From NCBI RefSeq assembly GCF_038049925.1, contig NZ_CP145809.1, positions 1,178,001-1,242,000 of the forward strand: a DNA stretch of 64,000 nt, in the 5' to 3' direction. Source of the DNA: Georgenia sp. M64 (GTDB taxonomy: Bacteria > Actinomycetota > Actinomycetes > Actinomycetales > Actinomycetaceae). Positions 56,325-64,000 of this stretch are shown here, piece by piece (positions within the stretch are counted from its first letter, which is position 1; each line of letters starts with the position of its first letter). The position numbers and the translations under genes are program-made. The notes below the pieces were generated by a model. It worked only from the letters and a program-made list of their open reading frames with translations, did not search any database and was not told the origin of the DNA.

Positions 56325-57796
56325 TCACGATGACCCTGCGCGAGGTCGCCGCCGTCACCGGCGGCCGGCTCGCTGCGGACGGTCCGGAGGTGGTCGTCGA
56401 CGGCGAGGTCGTCATCGACTCCCGGCAGGCCGGTCCCGGCACGCTCGTCGCGGCGTTCGTCGGCTCCACCGCCGACGGTCACGAGCACGTCCCCGGGGCC
56501 CTGGCCGCGGGCGCGGCAGGCGCCCTGGTCACCCGCCCGGACGTGGCCGAGGCCGCGGGCGCGGACCCCGCCCGCCTCGTCGTCGTCGACGACGTCGCCG
56601 CGGCCCTCGGCCGGCTCGCCCGGCACGTCCTGGCGAGCCTGCGCGGCGACGGCGACGGGCCGCGGGTCGTGGCCGTCACCGGCTCGGTCGGCAAGACCAC
56701 GACGAAGGACCTCCTCGCCCACCTCCTCGCCCCGCTCGGGGACCTCATCGCCCCACCGGGCTCGTTCAACAACGAGATCGGCCTGCCGCTGACCGTGCTG
56801 CGCGCGCGGCCCTCCACCGCCACCCTCGTCCTGGAGATGGGCGCGGACCACGTGGGCAACCTCGAGTACCTCACCTCGGTCGCGCCGCCGGACGTCGCGG
56901 TCGTCCTGGCGGTCGGCCGGGCCCACCTCGGGGAGTTCGGCGGCATCGAGAACGTCGCCAGGGCCAAGTCCGAGCTCGTCGCCGGCCTGCGACCGACCGG
57001 CACGGCCGTGCTCAACGCCGACGACCACCGCGTGGCGGCCATGGCGCCCCTGGCTCCCGGGCCGGTGCGCACCTTCGGCCGCGGCGACGCCGACGTCGTC
57101 GCCACCGACGTCGTCCTGGACGACGCCGGCCGCGCCGCCTTCACGCTCACCTCGCCGGCGGGCGCGGCGCACGTGCGCCTCGCGCTGGTGGGGGAGCACC
57201 ACGTCCACAACGCCCTCGCCGCCGCCACGGTCGCCCTCGAGCTGGGCCTCACCCCGGCGCAGGTGGCCGACCTCCTCGCCGCCGCGCCGGCGGCCAGCCC
57301 GCACCGCATGGCCGTGACCGACCGGGCCGACGGCGTGCGGGTCGTCGACGACTCCTACAACGCCAACCCCGACTCGGTGCGCGCGGGCCTGCGGGCGCTG
57401 GCCACCCTCGGGGCGGGCCGGCGCAAGGTCGCGGTGCTGGGGGAGATGCTCGAGCTCGGCGCGGACTCCGCAGCCGAGCACGACGCCGCCGGCGCGGACG
57501 CCGTCGCCGCGGGGGCCGACGTCGTCCTCGCCGTCGGCGCGGGGACCGCGCCGCTCGCCGCAGGGGCACGCCGTGCGGCGGGGCCGGCCGCCGGGAGCAC
57601 CGGCTCGGCCGGGTCCGACGGGCCCGTCGTGGAGGTCGTCGAGGTGCCCGACGTCGACGCCGCCGAGGCGGACCTGCGCGACCGGCTCCGCCCGGGCGAC
57701 GTCGTGCTCCTCAAGGGCTCCAACGGCTCGGGGATCTGGCGGCTCGCGGACGCCCTGCTCACCGGCACCGCCACGGGCGGGAGGATGCCCTCATGA
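56321..57796 (+). CDS. murF: UDP-N-acetylmuramoyl-tripeptide--D-alanyl-D-alanine ligase
   Basis: A 491-residue Mur ligase that adds D-Ala-D-Ala to complete the cytoplasmic pentapeptide. ATP site VTGSVGKTTTKDLLAHLL; EMGADHVGNLEYL; the family's Asn/Tyr region DDSYNANPDSVRAGLRAL. ATG 56321 overlaps murE as ATGA. Confidence 0.97.
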   Translation: MITMTLREVAAVTGGRLAADGPEVVVDGEVVIDSRQAGPGTLVAAFVGSTADGHEHVPGALAAGAAGALVTRPDVAEAAGADPARLVVVDDVAAALGRLARHVLASLRGDGDGPRVVAVTGSVGKTTTKDLLAHLLAPLGDLIAPPGSFNNEIGLPLTVLRARPSTATLVLEMGADHVGNLEYLTSVAPPDVAVVLAVGRAHLGEFGGIENVARAKSELVAGLRPTGTAVLNADDHRVAAMAPLAPGPVRTFGRGDADVVATDVVLDDAGRAAFTLTSPAGAAHVRLALVGEHHVHNALAAATVALELGLTPAQVADLLAAAPAASPHRMAVTDRADGVRVVDDSYNANPDSVRAGLRALATLGAGRRKVAVLGEMLELGADSAAEHDAAGADAVAAGADVVLAVGAGTAPLAAGARRAAGPAAGSTGSAGSDGPVVEVVEVPDVDAAEADLRDRLRPGDVVLLKGSNGSGIWRLADALLTGTATGGRMPS

Positions 57797-58878
57797 TGGC
57801 CGTCCTCATCGCCGGCGCCGTCGCGCTCGTGCTCTCGATGGGTGGCACGCCGCTGTTCATCCGCCTCCTCGTGGCCAAGAACTACGGCCAGTTCATCCGT
57901 CAGGACGGGCCGACCGCGCACTTCACCAAGCGCGGCACGCCCACCATGGGCGGGGTCGTCATCATCGCGGCCACGGTCCTGGGGTACGCCACGGCGAACC
58001 TTGCCACCGGCCGCCTGCCCAACGCCTCCGGCATGCTCCTGCTGCTGCTCATGGTCGGCATGGGCTTCATCGGCTTCCTCGACGACTACATCAAGATCTC
58101 CCGTCAGCGCTCCCTGGGCCTGGACGAGCGCAGCAAGATCGTCGGCCAGGCCGTCATCGGCGTCGGCTGGGCCGTGCTGGCGCTGCAGTTCCCGAACGAG
58201 AACTTCCGCACCCCGGCCTCCACCGAGATCTCCCTCATCCGGGACACCGGCATCGACCTCGCCTGGGCCGGCGCCGGCCTCGGGCTCGTCCTGTTCGTCC
58301 TGTGGGCGAACTTCCTCATCACCGCCTGGTCCAACGCCGTCAACCTCACCGACGGCCTCGACGGCCTCGCGACGGGCACCTCGATGCTCGTGTTCGGCGC
58401 GTACACCGTCATCACGATCTGGCAGTCCAACCAGTCCTGCCAGTTCCTCACCGAGCCGGGCCAGGGCTGCTACGAGGTCCGCGACCCGAGGGACCTCGCC
58501 ATCGTCACCGCCGCCATCGTCGGCGCCAGCTTCGGGTTCCTGTGGTGGAACACCTCGCCGGCGCAGATCTTCATGGGTGACACCGGGTCGCTCGCGCTCG
58601 GCGGGGCGCTCGCCGGTCTGTCCATCCTCACCCGCACCGAGATCCTCGGCGCCGTCATCGGCGGTCTCTTCGTCATCATCGTCATGTCCGACGTCATCCA
58701 GATCGGCTTCTTCAAGGCCACCGGCAAGCGGGTGTTCCGCATGGCGCCGCTGCACCACCACTTCGAGCTCAAGGGCTGGGGCGAGGTGACGATCGTCGTG
58801 CGGTTCTGGATCATCGCCGCCCTGTTCGCCTCCGCCGGGCTCGGCCTGTTCTACGCCGAGTGGGTGTCGGTCGCGTGA
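57793..58878 (+). CDS. mraY: Phospho-N-acetylmuramoyl-pentapeptide-transferase MraY
   Basis: A 361-residue membrane enzyme with about ten membrane segments; it transfers phospho-MurNAc-pentapeptide to undecaprenyl phosphate, giving lipid I. Conserved blocks: GTPTMGG, GFLDDYIKI (DD pair), NLTDGLDGLATG, MGDTGSLALGG and PLHHHFELKG. ATG 57793 overlaps murF as ATGA; ATG 57796 is one codon in. Confidence 0.97.
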   Translation: MMAVLIAGAVALVLSMGGTPLFIRLLVAKNYGQFIRQDGPTAHFTKRGTPTMGGVVIIAATVLGYATANLATGRLPNASGMLLLLLMVGMGFIGFLDDYIKISRQRSLGLDERSKIVGQAVIGVGWAVLALQFPNENFRTPASTEISLIRDTGIDLAWAGAGLGLVLFVLWANFLITAWSNAVNLTDGLDGLATGTSMLVFGAYTVITIWQSNQSCQFLTEPGQGCYEVRDPRDLAIVTAAIVGASFGFLWWNTSPAQIFMGDTGSLALGGALAGLSILTRTEILGAVIGGLFVIIVMSDVIQIGFFKATGKRVFRMAPLHHHFELKGWGEVTIVVRFWIIAALFASAGLGLFYAEWVSVA

Positions 58879-60356
58879 GCGGGCTCAGGGGGGCGCGGGT
58901 CGCCGTCGTCGGTCTGGGCACCTCGGGCCGGGCCGCGATCGAGGCGCTCGTCGCGGCGGGCGCGACGCCGGTCGGCCACGACGTCAGCGAGGCCGCCGTC
59001 GAGGCGGCCCGGACCGGCGCGGAGGTGCCCGCCGGGACGGCGCTGCACCACGCCGCCGACCCCGACGCGCTGGCGGCGGCGGTGCTCGGCTCCGCCCCCG
59101 ACGTCGTCGTGGTCTCCCCGGGGGTCCCGGCCGTCTCCCCGCTGCACACCGGGGCGGCCGCGGCCGGCCTGGCGGTGTGGAGCGAGGTGGAGCTGGCGTG
59201 GCGGCTGCGCGCCCCGCGGCCGGACGGCACCTTCGCCCCCTGGCTCACCCTCACCGGCACCAACGGCAAGACGACGACCGTGGGGATGCTCGAGTCGATC
59301 CTCACCGCCGCGGGTGAGCGGGCCGAGGCCGTCGGCAACGTCGGCACCCCCATCGTGCGGGTGGCCACGAGGCGGGGGCCGGAGGCCCCCGACGTCCTGG
59401 CGGTGGAGCTGTCGAGCTTCCAGCTGCACTCCACCCTCAGCGTCAGCCCCCAGGCCGCCGCGTGCCTGAACATCGCCCCCGACCACATCGACTGGCACGG
59501 CTCGTACGAGGCCTACGCCGCCGACAAGGCCAGGGTCTACGAGCGCACGCAGGTCGCGTGCGTCTACAACGAGGCCGACCCCGCCACCCGCGCCATGGTC
59601 GAGGAGGCCGACGTCGTCGAGGGCGCCCGGGCCGTCGGCTTCACCCGCGGCACCCCCGGCGTCGGGCAGCTCGGCCTCGTCGAGGACTACCTCGTCGACC
59701 GGGCCTTCGGCGCCGAGCGCTGGCACAGCGCCGCCGAGCTCGCCACCCTGGCGGACCTGGCCCACCTCGCGCCGCAGGGCACGGACGTGCCCGCCCACGT
59801 CGTCGCCAACGCCCTGGCGGCCGCCGCCCTCGCCCGGGCCCACGGGGTCGCCCCGGAGCACGTGCGCGACGGGCTGCGCGCCTACGCCGGCGGTGGGCAC
59901 CGCATCGAGCTCGTCGCCCGGGCCGGCGGGGTGAGCTTCGTCGACGACTCCAAGGCGACCAACGCCCACGCCGCCGCCGCCTCCCTCGGCGCCCAGCCCG
60001 CCGGGACGGTGGTGTGGGTGGCCGGCGGGCTCGCGAAGGGCGCCCGGTTCGACGACCTCGTCCGCGCCCACGCCGACCGGCTGCGCGCCGTCGTCCTCAT
60101 CGGCACCGACCGCGAGCCGCTGCGCTCGGCCCTGGCACGACACGCGGCCGACGTCCCGGTGATCGAGGTGGTCCCCGGCGAGGATGGCAGCGTGATGCCG
60201 CGCGCCGTCACCGAGGCGGCCCGGCTCGCCCGGCCCGGTGACACGGTGCTGCTGGCCCCGGCGTGCGCGTCGATGGACCAGTTCGCCGGCTACGCCGCGC
60301 GGGGTGAGGCGTTCGCCCGCGCGGCGCGGGAGCTCGAGGGGAGGAGCGGCCGATGA
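58875..60356 (+). CDS. murD: UDP-N-acetylmuramoylalanine--D-glutamate ligase
   Basis: A 493-residue Mur ligase adding D-Glu to UDP-MurNAc-L-Ala. N-terminal Rossmann-like VAVVGLGTSGRAAI, ATP-binding LTGTNGKTTTVGML, ELSSFQLHST, NIAPDHIDWHGS and FVDDSKATNAHAAAASL. GTG 58875 overlaps mraY as GTGA. The protein is slightly longer than E. coli MurD. Confidence 0.97.
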   Translation: MSGLRGARVAVVGLGTSGRAAIEALVAAGATPVGHDVSEAAVEAARTGAEVPAGTALHHAADPDALAAAVLGSAPDVVVVSPGVPAVSPLHTGAAAAGLAVWSEVELAWRLRAPRPDGTFAPWLTLTGTNGKTTTVGMLESILTAAGERAEAVGNVGTPIVRVATRRGPEAPDVLAVELSSFQLHSTLSVSPQAAACLNIAPDHIDWHGSYEAYAADKARVYERTQVACVYNEADPATRAMVEEADVVEGARAVGFTRGTPGVGQLGLVEDYLVDRAFGAERWHSAAELATLADLAHLAPQGTDVPAHVVANALAAAALARAHGVAPEHVRDGLRAYAGGGHRIELVARAGGVSFVDDSKATNAHAAAASLGAQPAGTVVWVAGGLAKGARFDDLVRAHADRLRAVVLIGTDREPLRSALARHAADVPVIEVVPGEDGSVMPRAVTEAARLARPGDTVLLAPACASMDQFAGYAARGEAFARAARELEGRSGR

Positions 60357-61621
60357 CGACCCTCGACGGCACCCGCCGTGTCCGCACCGGCCGGACCACC
60401 CGGACCGCCACCGCCCGGGCGACCGCCCGCGAGGGCGGGCGCACCGAGATCGCGGCACTGAGCTACTACCTCGTCGGCGGCGCGTCGCTGCTCCTGCTGG
60501 CCATCGGCGTGGTCATGGTCCTCTCCGCCTCGACCATCGACTCCATCCGGACCACCGGCAGCCCCTACGACGGGTTCCTCGGCCAGATGACGTTCGTCCT
60601 GCTCGGCCTGCCCCTCGCGGTCGTCGCCTCCCGCATCCCGGTGCGCTGGTACCGGCGCCTGGCCTGGCCGGCGCTCCTGGGCGCCCTGGGCCTGCAGATG
60701 CTCATCTTCACCCCCCTCGGGGTCGAGGTGAACGGCAACACCAACTGGATCAAGATCCCCGGCACCGGTCAGAGCGTCCAGCCCTCGGAGTTCGTCAAGC
60801 TCGGCCTCGCGCTGTGGCTCGGGCTCGTCCTGTCCCGCAAGGGCCGCCTCCTCGAGCAGTGGCGCCACGTCCTGGTCCCGGGGGCGCTGGGGGCCGGCGC
60901 CGGCCTCGGCCTCGTCCTCGCCGGGCACGACATGGGCACCGGACTCGTCATCGTCGCGCTCGTCGGCGGGGCGTTCTTCGTCGCGGGCCTGCCGCTGCGC
61001 TGGTTCGCCGGCGCCGCCGTCGCCGGGGCGGGGGCCGCGGCCTTCCTCGTCGCCCTCAAACCCTCCCGCATGAACCGCGTCATGAGCTTCCTCGGGCTCT
61101 CCGAGGCCGACCCGTCCGGGGTGGGCTTCCAGACCCAGCACGGGCTGTGGGGGCTGGGCACCGGTGGCATCTCCGGCGTCGGCCTGGGCGCGTCGCGGGA
61201 GAAGTGGTCCTACCTGCCCGAGGCCCAGAACGACTTCATCTTCGCCATCATCGGCGAGGAGCTGGGCCTGCTCGGCACCCTGCTCGTCCTCGGGCTCCTC
61301 GGGGCCCTGGCCGTGGGGATGTTCCGGATCGTCCGGCGCCACCGCGACCCCTTCGTCCAGATCACCACCGGGGCCGTCGCCACCTGGATCCTCGCCCAGT
61401 CGCTCATCAACATCGGCGTGGTCATCGGGCTCCTGCCCGTCATCGGCGTGCCGCTGCCCCTGGTCTCCGCCGGCGGCTCCGCGATGATCTCCACGCTGCT
61501 GGCCATCGGCGTCGTGCTGGCCTTCGCCCGCTCGGAGCCGGGCGCCGCGCAGGCCCTGGCCACCCGCGGCGGTGTCGTGCGCCGCTCCCTCGCGGTCGTG
61601 GGGAGGGGCCGGCGTGGCTGA
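60353..61621 (+). CDS. ftsW: Peptidoglycan polymerase FtsW
   Basis: A 422-residue SEDS glycosyltransferase that polymerises lipid II at the septum together with FtsI. About ten membrane segments follow a ~35-residue Arg/Thr-rich cytoplasmic start. Conserved blocks: GVEVNGNTNWIKIPG, QPSEFVKLGLALWL, AGHDMGTGLVIV (catalytic-type Asp), SREKWSYLPEAQNDFIFAIIGEELG and GVPLPLVSAGGSAMIS. ATG 60353 overlaps murD as ATGA. Confidence 0.96.
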   Translation: MTTLDGTRRVRTGRTTRTATARATAREGGRTEIAALSYYLVGGASLLLLAIGVVMVLSASTIDSIRTTGSPYDGFLGQMTFVLLGLPLAVVASRIPVRWYRRLAWPALLGALGLQMLIFTPLGVEVNGNTNWIKIPGTGQSVQPSEFVKLGLALWLGLVLSRKGRLLEQWRHVLVPGALGAGAGLGLVLAGHDMGTGLVIVALVGGAFFVAGLPLRWFAGAAVAGAGAAAFLVALKPSRMNRVMSFLGLSEADPSGVGFQTQHGLWGLGTGGISGVGLGASREKWSYLPEAQNDFIFAIIGEELGLLGTLLVLGLLGALAVGMFRIVRRHRDPFVQITTGAVATWILAQSLINIGVVIGLLPVIGVPLPLVSAGGSAMISTLLAIGVVLAFARSEPGAAQALATRGGVVRRSLAVVGRGRRG

Positions 61622-62771
61622 GCCCCTGCGCGCCCTCCTGGCCGGCGGCGGGACCGCCGGGCACGTCAACCCCCTCCTGGCCACGGCCGCCGAGCTGGCC
61701 GGTCGCCCCGGCGGTGCACGCATCACCGTGCTCGGCACCGAGGCCGGCCTGGAGCACACCCTCGTCCCCGAGGCCGGCCTGCCGCTGCGGATCGTCCCGC
61801 GCGTCCCGCTGCCCCGGCGTCCCTCCACCGACCTGCTGCGCCTGCCGGCCCGCATGACGGCCGCCGTGCGGGCCGCGGCCGCGGCCATCGCCGAGACCGA
61901 CGCCGAGGTGGTGGTGGGCTTCGGCGGGTACGTCGCCACCCCCGCCTACATCGCCGCGCGACGGGCCGGGGTCCCGGTCGTCGTCCACGAGCAGAACGCC
62001 CGGCCCGGGCTGGCCAACCGCCTCGGCGCCCGGTGGGCCGCGGCCGTCGCGCTGACGTTCCCCTCGACGCGGCTCCGGGCGGCCCAGGGCCGCACCGAGG
62101 TCACCGGCCTGCCGCTGCGCCCCGCCGTCGCCGCGCTCGTCGAGGACCGCGCCACCGACGACGGCGCCGCCGACCGGCGCCGCCTCGCCGCGGCGGAGCT
62201 CGGCCTCGACCCGGACCGCCCGACTCTCGTCGTCACCGGCGGCTCGCTCGGTGCGCAGCGGCTCAACGAGGCCTTCGCCCCCGAGGCGTCGGTCATCGTC
62301 GCGGCCGGCGCGCAGGTGCTGCACCTGACCGGCCGCGGCAAGGACGCCGACGTCCGCGGCGCCGTGACCGCGCAGGGTCCGGGCGTGGCCGCCCACTACC
62401 AGGTCCGGGACTACCTCGGCCGCATGGAGCTCGCCTACGCCGTCGCCGACCTCGTCGTGTGCCGTTCCGGCGCGGGCAGCGTCAGCGAGCTCGCCGCCCT
62501 GGGCCTGCCGGCCGTCTACGTGCCGCTACCCGTGGGCAACGGCGAGCAGCGGCTCAACGCCACCGACGTCGTCGCCGCCGGTGGCGGGACGGTCGTCGAG
62601 GACGGCGACCTCGACCGGCCGTGGGTGCGCGCGCACGTCCCGGCCCTCCTGGCCGACCGCGACCGGCTCGCCGCCATGGGCCGCGCCGCGGCCGGGGCCG
62701 GCCCGCGCGACGGTGCGGCCCGGCTCGCCGACCTCGTCGTCGCCGTCGCCCGTGGGGGCGGGCATGGCTGA
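61614..62771 (+). CDS. murG: UDP-N-acetylglucosamine transferase MurG
   Basis: A 385-residue membrane-associated GT-B glycosyltransferase that makes lipid II from lipid I. N-terminal GGGTAGHVNPLL, VVGFGGYVATPAYIAARRAGVPVVVHEQNA, and the donor-binding half VTGGSLGAQRLNEAF, CRSGAGSVSELAALGLPAVYVPLPVGNGEQRLNA. GTG 61614 overlaps ftsW by 8 nt. Confidence 0.97.
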   Translation: MAEPLRALLAGGGTAGHVNPLLATAAELAGRPGGARITVLGTEAGLEHTLVPEAGLPLRIVPRVPLPRRPSTDLLRLPARMTAAVRAAAAAIAETDAEVVVGFGGYVATPAYIAARRAGVPVVVHEQNARPGLANRLGARWAAAVALTFPSTRLRAAQGRTEVTGLPLRPAVAALVEDRATDDGAADRRRLAAAELGLDPDRPTLVVTGGSLGAQRLNEAFAPEASVIVAAGAQVLHLTGRGKDADVRGAVTAQGPGVAAHYQVRDYLGRMELAYAVADLVVCRSGAGSVSELAALGLPAVYVPLPVGNGEQRLNATDVVAAGGGTVVEDGDLDRPWVRAHVPALLADRDRLAAMGRAAAGAGPRDGAARLADLVVAVARGGGHG

Positions 62772-64000
62772 GCGGTTCCACCTCGTCGGGGTCGGCGGAG
62801 CCGGCATGTCCGCGGTGGCCGAGCTCCTCGCGGCCGCCGGCCACGACGTCTCCGGCTCGGACCAGCACGACTCGGCGACCCTGGACCGGCTCCGCCGCCT
62901 CGGCGTGCGCACCCACGTCGGCCACGACGCCGCCCACGTCCCGGCGGCCGGGTCGCTCGTCGTCTCCACCGCGGTGCGGGAGACCAACCCCGAGCTCCGC
63001 CGTGCCCGCGAGCTGGGGCTGCCCGTCCTGCACCGCTCCCAGGCCCTGGCCCGGGCCGCCGAGGGCCGGGACTTCGTCGCCGTCGCCGGCGCCCACGGCA
63101 AGACCTCCACCTCGGCCATGCTCGCCGTCGCGCTGCGCGCCGCCGGGCAGGACCCCTCCTACGCCATCGGTGGCACCGTGCTGGCGCTCGGCACCGGCGC
63201 CCACCTGGGCGGCGGGCGGGCCTTCGTCGCCGAGGCGGACGAGTCCGACGGCTCCTTCCTCAACTACACCCCCCGCCTGGCCCTCGTGACCAACATCGAG
63301 CCCGACCACCTCGACCACCACGGCTCCGAGGCCGCCTTCCGGCGCGCCTTCGAGGAGTTCGCCGGCCGGATCGTGCCCGGTGGGCTGCTCGTGGCCTGTG
63401 CCGACGACGACGGCGCGCTCACCCTGGCCCGCGCGGCCGCCGGCCGGGGCGTCCGGGTCCTGACCTACGGCACCGGGCCCGCGCCGCTCGCCGCGCACGT
63501 CCGGCTCACCGACGTCGAGCTCGGGGCCACCGGGTCCACCGCGACCCTGCTGGCCGAGCACGCCGCCGTCCCGCTGCGCCTGGCGGTGGGGGGCGCCCAC
63601 ATGCTCCTCAACGCCGCCGGGGCCTGGTGCGCCGGGGTCGAGCTCGGTGTCGACGGCCCGGCGATGGCCGAGGCGCTGGGCGCCTTCACCGGGACCGGCC
63701 GCCGGTTCGAGGACCGCGGCACCGCCGCCGGCGTGCGCGTCGTCGACGACTACGCCCACCACCCCACCGAGGTCGCCGCCACCCTGCGCACGGCCCGGCT
63801 GGCCGCCGGGACCGGCCGGGTCGTCGTGCTGTTCCAGCCACACCTGTTCTCCCGCACCCGCACCTTCGCCGGGGAGTTCGCCGGCGCCCTGGCGGCGGCG
63901 GACGAGGTCGTCGTCACCGGGGTCTACGCGGCCCGGGAGGACCGTGCCGACCACCCCGGGGTCGAGGGCTCGCTCATCACCGACGCCATGGGGCGCGCCG
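62764..64000 (+). CDS. murC: UDP-N-acetylmuramate--L-alanine ligase MurC, partial
   Basis: First amino-acid ligase of the pathway. The gene runs off the right edge; 412 codons are visible, lacking only the last part of the C-terminal domain. N-terminal HLVGVGGAGMSAVAELLAAAG, ATP-binding AGAHGKTSTSAMLA, EADESDGSFLNY, NIEPDHLDHHG, VVDDYAHHPTEVAATL and FQPHLFSRTRTF are all in place. ATG 62764 overlaps murG by 8 nt. Confidence 0.96.
   Translation, partial: MAERFHLVGVGGAGMSAVAELLAAAGHDVSGSDQHDSATLDRLRRLGVRTHVGHDAAHVPAAGSLVVSTAVRETNPELRRARELGLPVLHRSQALARAAEGRDFVAVAGAHGKTSTSAMLAVALRAAGQDPSYAIGGTVLALGTGAHLGGGRAFVAEADESDGSFLNYTPRLALVTNIEPDHLDHHGSEAAFRRAFEEFAGRIVPGGLLVACADDDGALTLARAAAGRGVRVLTYGTGPAPLAAHVRLTDVELGATGSTATLLAEHAAVPLRLAVGGAHMLLNAAGAWCAGVELGVDGPAMAEALGAFTGTGRRFEDRGTAAGVRVVDDYAHHPTEVAATLRTARLAAGTGRVVVLFQPHLFSRTRTFAGEFAGALAAADEVVVTGVYAAREDRADHPGVEGSLITDAMGRA

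Noticed and set aside
1-64000. tRNA, rRNA, tmRNA or other classical RNA genes
   Set aside because: I looked through the intergenic stretches on both strands and recognised none apart from the glycine riboswitch; the gaps are mostly short.

Overview
The window is one contiguous stretch of a very GC-rich, Gram-positive chromosome. I place it in the Actinobacteria (Actinomycetota), most likely Micrococcales near the Cellulomonadaceae/Bogoriellaceae. The reasons are the codon use, the pgsA-cinA-clgR and DUF3046-(DUF937)-recA-recX orders, the lexA/LysM divergent pair, a GluABCD-type transporter and a complete mraZ-to-murC division and cell-wall cluster. I see 53 protein genes (two cut by the window edges), one tandem riboswitch, and no rRNA, tRNA, CRISPR array, transposase or phage gene.

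Layout. 1-2.7 kb: a CapA-like protein (cut at the left edge), then pgsA, cinA and clgR. 2.7-7.97 kb: a Nei-type DNA glycosylase, an MFS exporter and an ArsR-like regulator in one overlapping minus-strand operon, divergent from an unusual acetyltransferase/FAD-monooxygenase fusion; a 21-bp perfect palindrome lies between the two divergent units. 8-16 kb: the giant helicase Lhr, DUF3046, DUF937, recA and recX. 16-24.9 kb (minus strand): a PLP aminotransferase/lyase, the gluABCD amino-acid transporter and gcvP-gcvT behind a tandem glycine riboswitch. 24.9-35.2 kb: miaB, two YbjN-like genes, miaA, dapF, an unknown protein, a small-molecule/rRNA methyltransferase, hflX and a DinG-like helicase. 35.2-50.4 kb: ldh, lexA, a LysM protein, nrdR, an acyl-CoA synthetase, an aldo/keto reductase, serA, helD, a PAC2 protein, an MFS transporter, a spermidine-synthase-like methyltransferase, dinB and DUF3040. 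50.9-64 kb: mraZ, rsmH, ftsL, ftsI, murE, murF, mraY, murD, ftsW, murG and murC (cut at the right edge), nearly all joined by 4-8 nt overlaps.

How the genes work together. DNA damage is a recurring theme: recA, recX, lexA, lhr, nei, dinB, a DinG-like helicase and a LysM division-inhibitor candidate all occur here. LexA-type boxes (TCGAAC-N4-GTTCGA with one mismatch each) lie in front of recA and twice between lexA and the LysM gene. recA also has a close match to the mycobacterial RecA-independent (PafBC) promoter motif. The dcw cluster makes lipid II and the septal transpeptidase; the MurE specificity loop (DDPHDEP, no Arg) argues against meso-DAP as the diamino acid.

A second theme is gene starts. 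About fifteen genes have a -10 hexamer (mostly TANNNT) ending only 5-10 nt, usually 6 or 7 nt, before the start codon and no Shine-Dalgarno sequence. This is the signature of leaderless transcription, and I used it to choose several starts.
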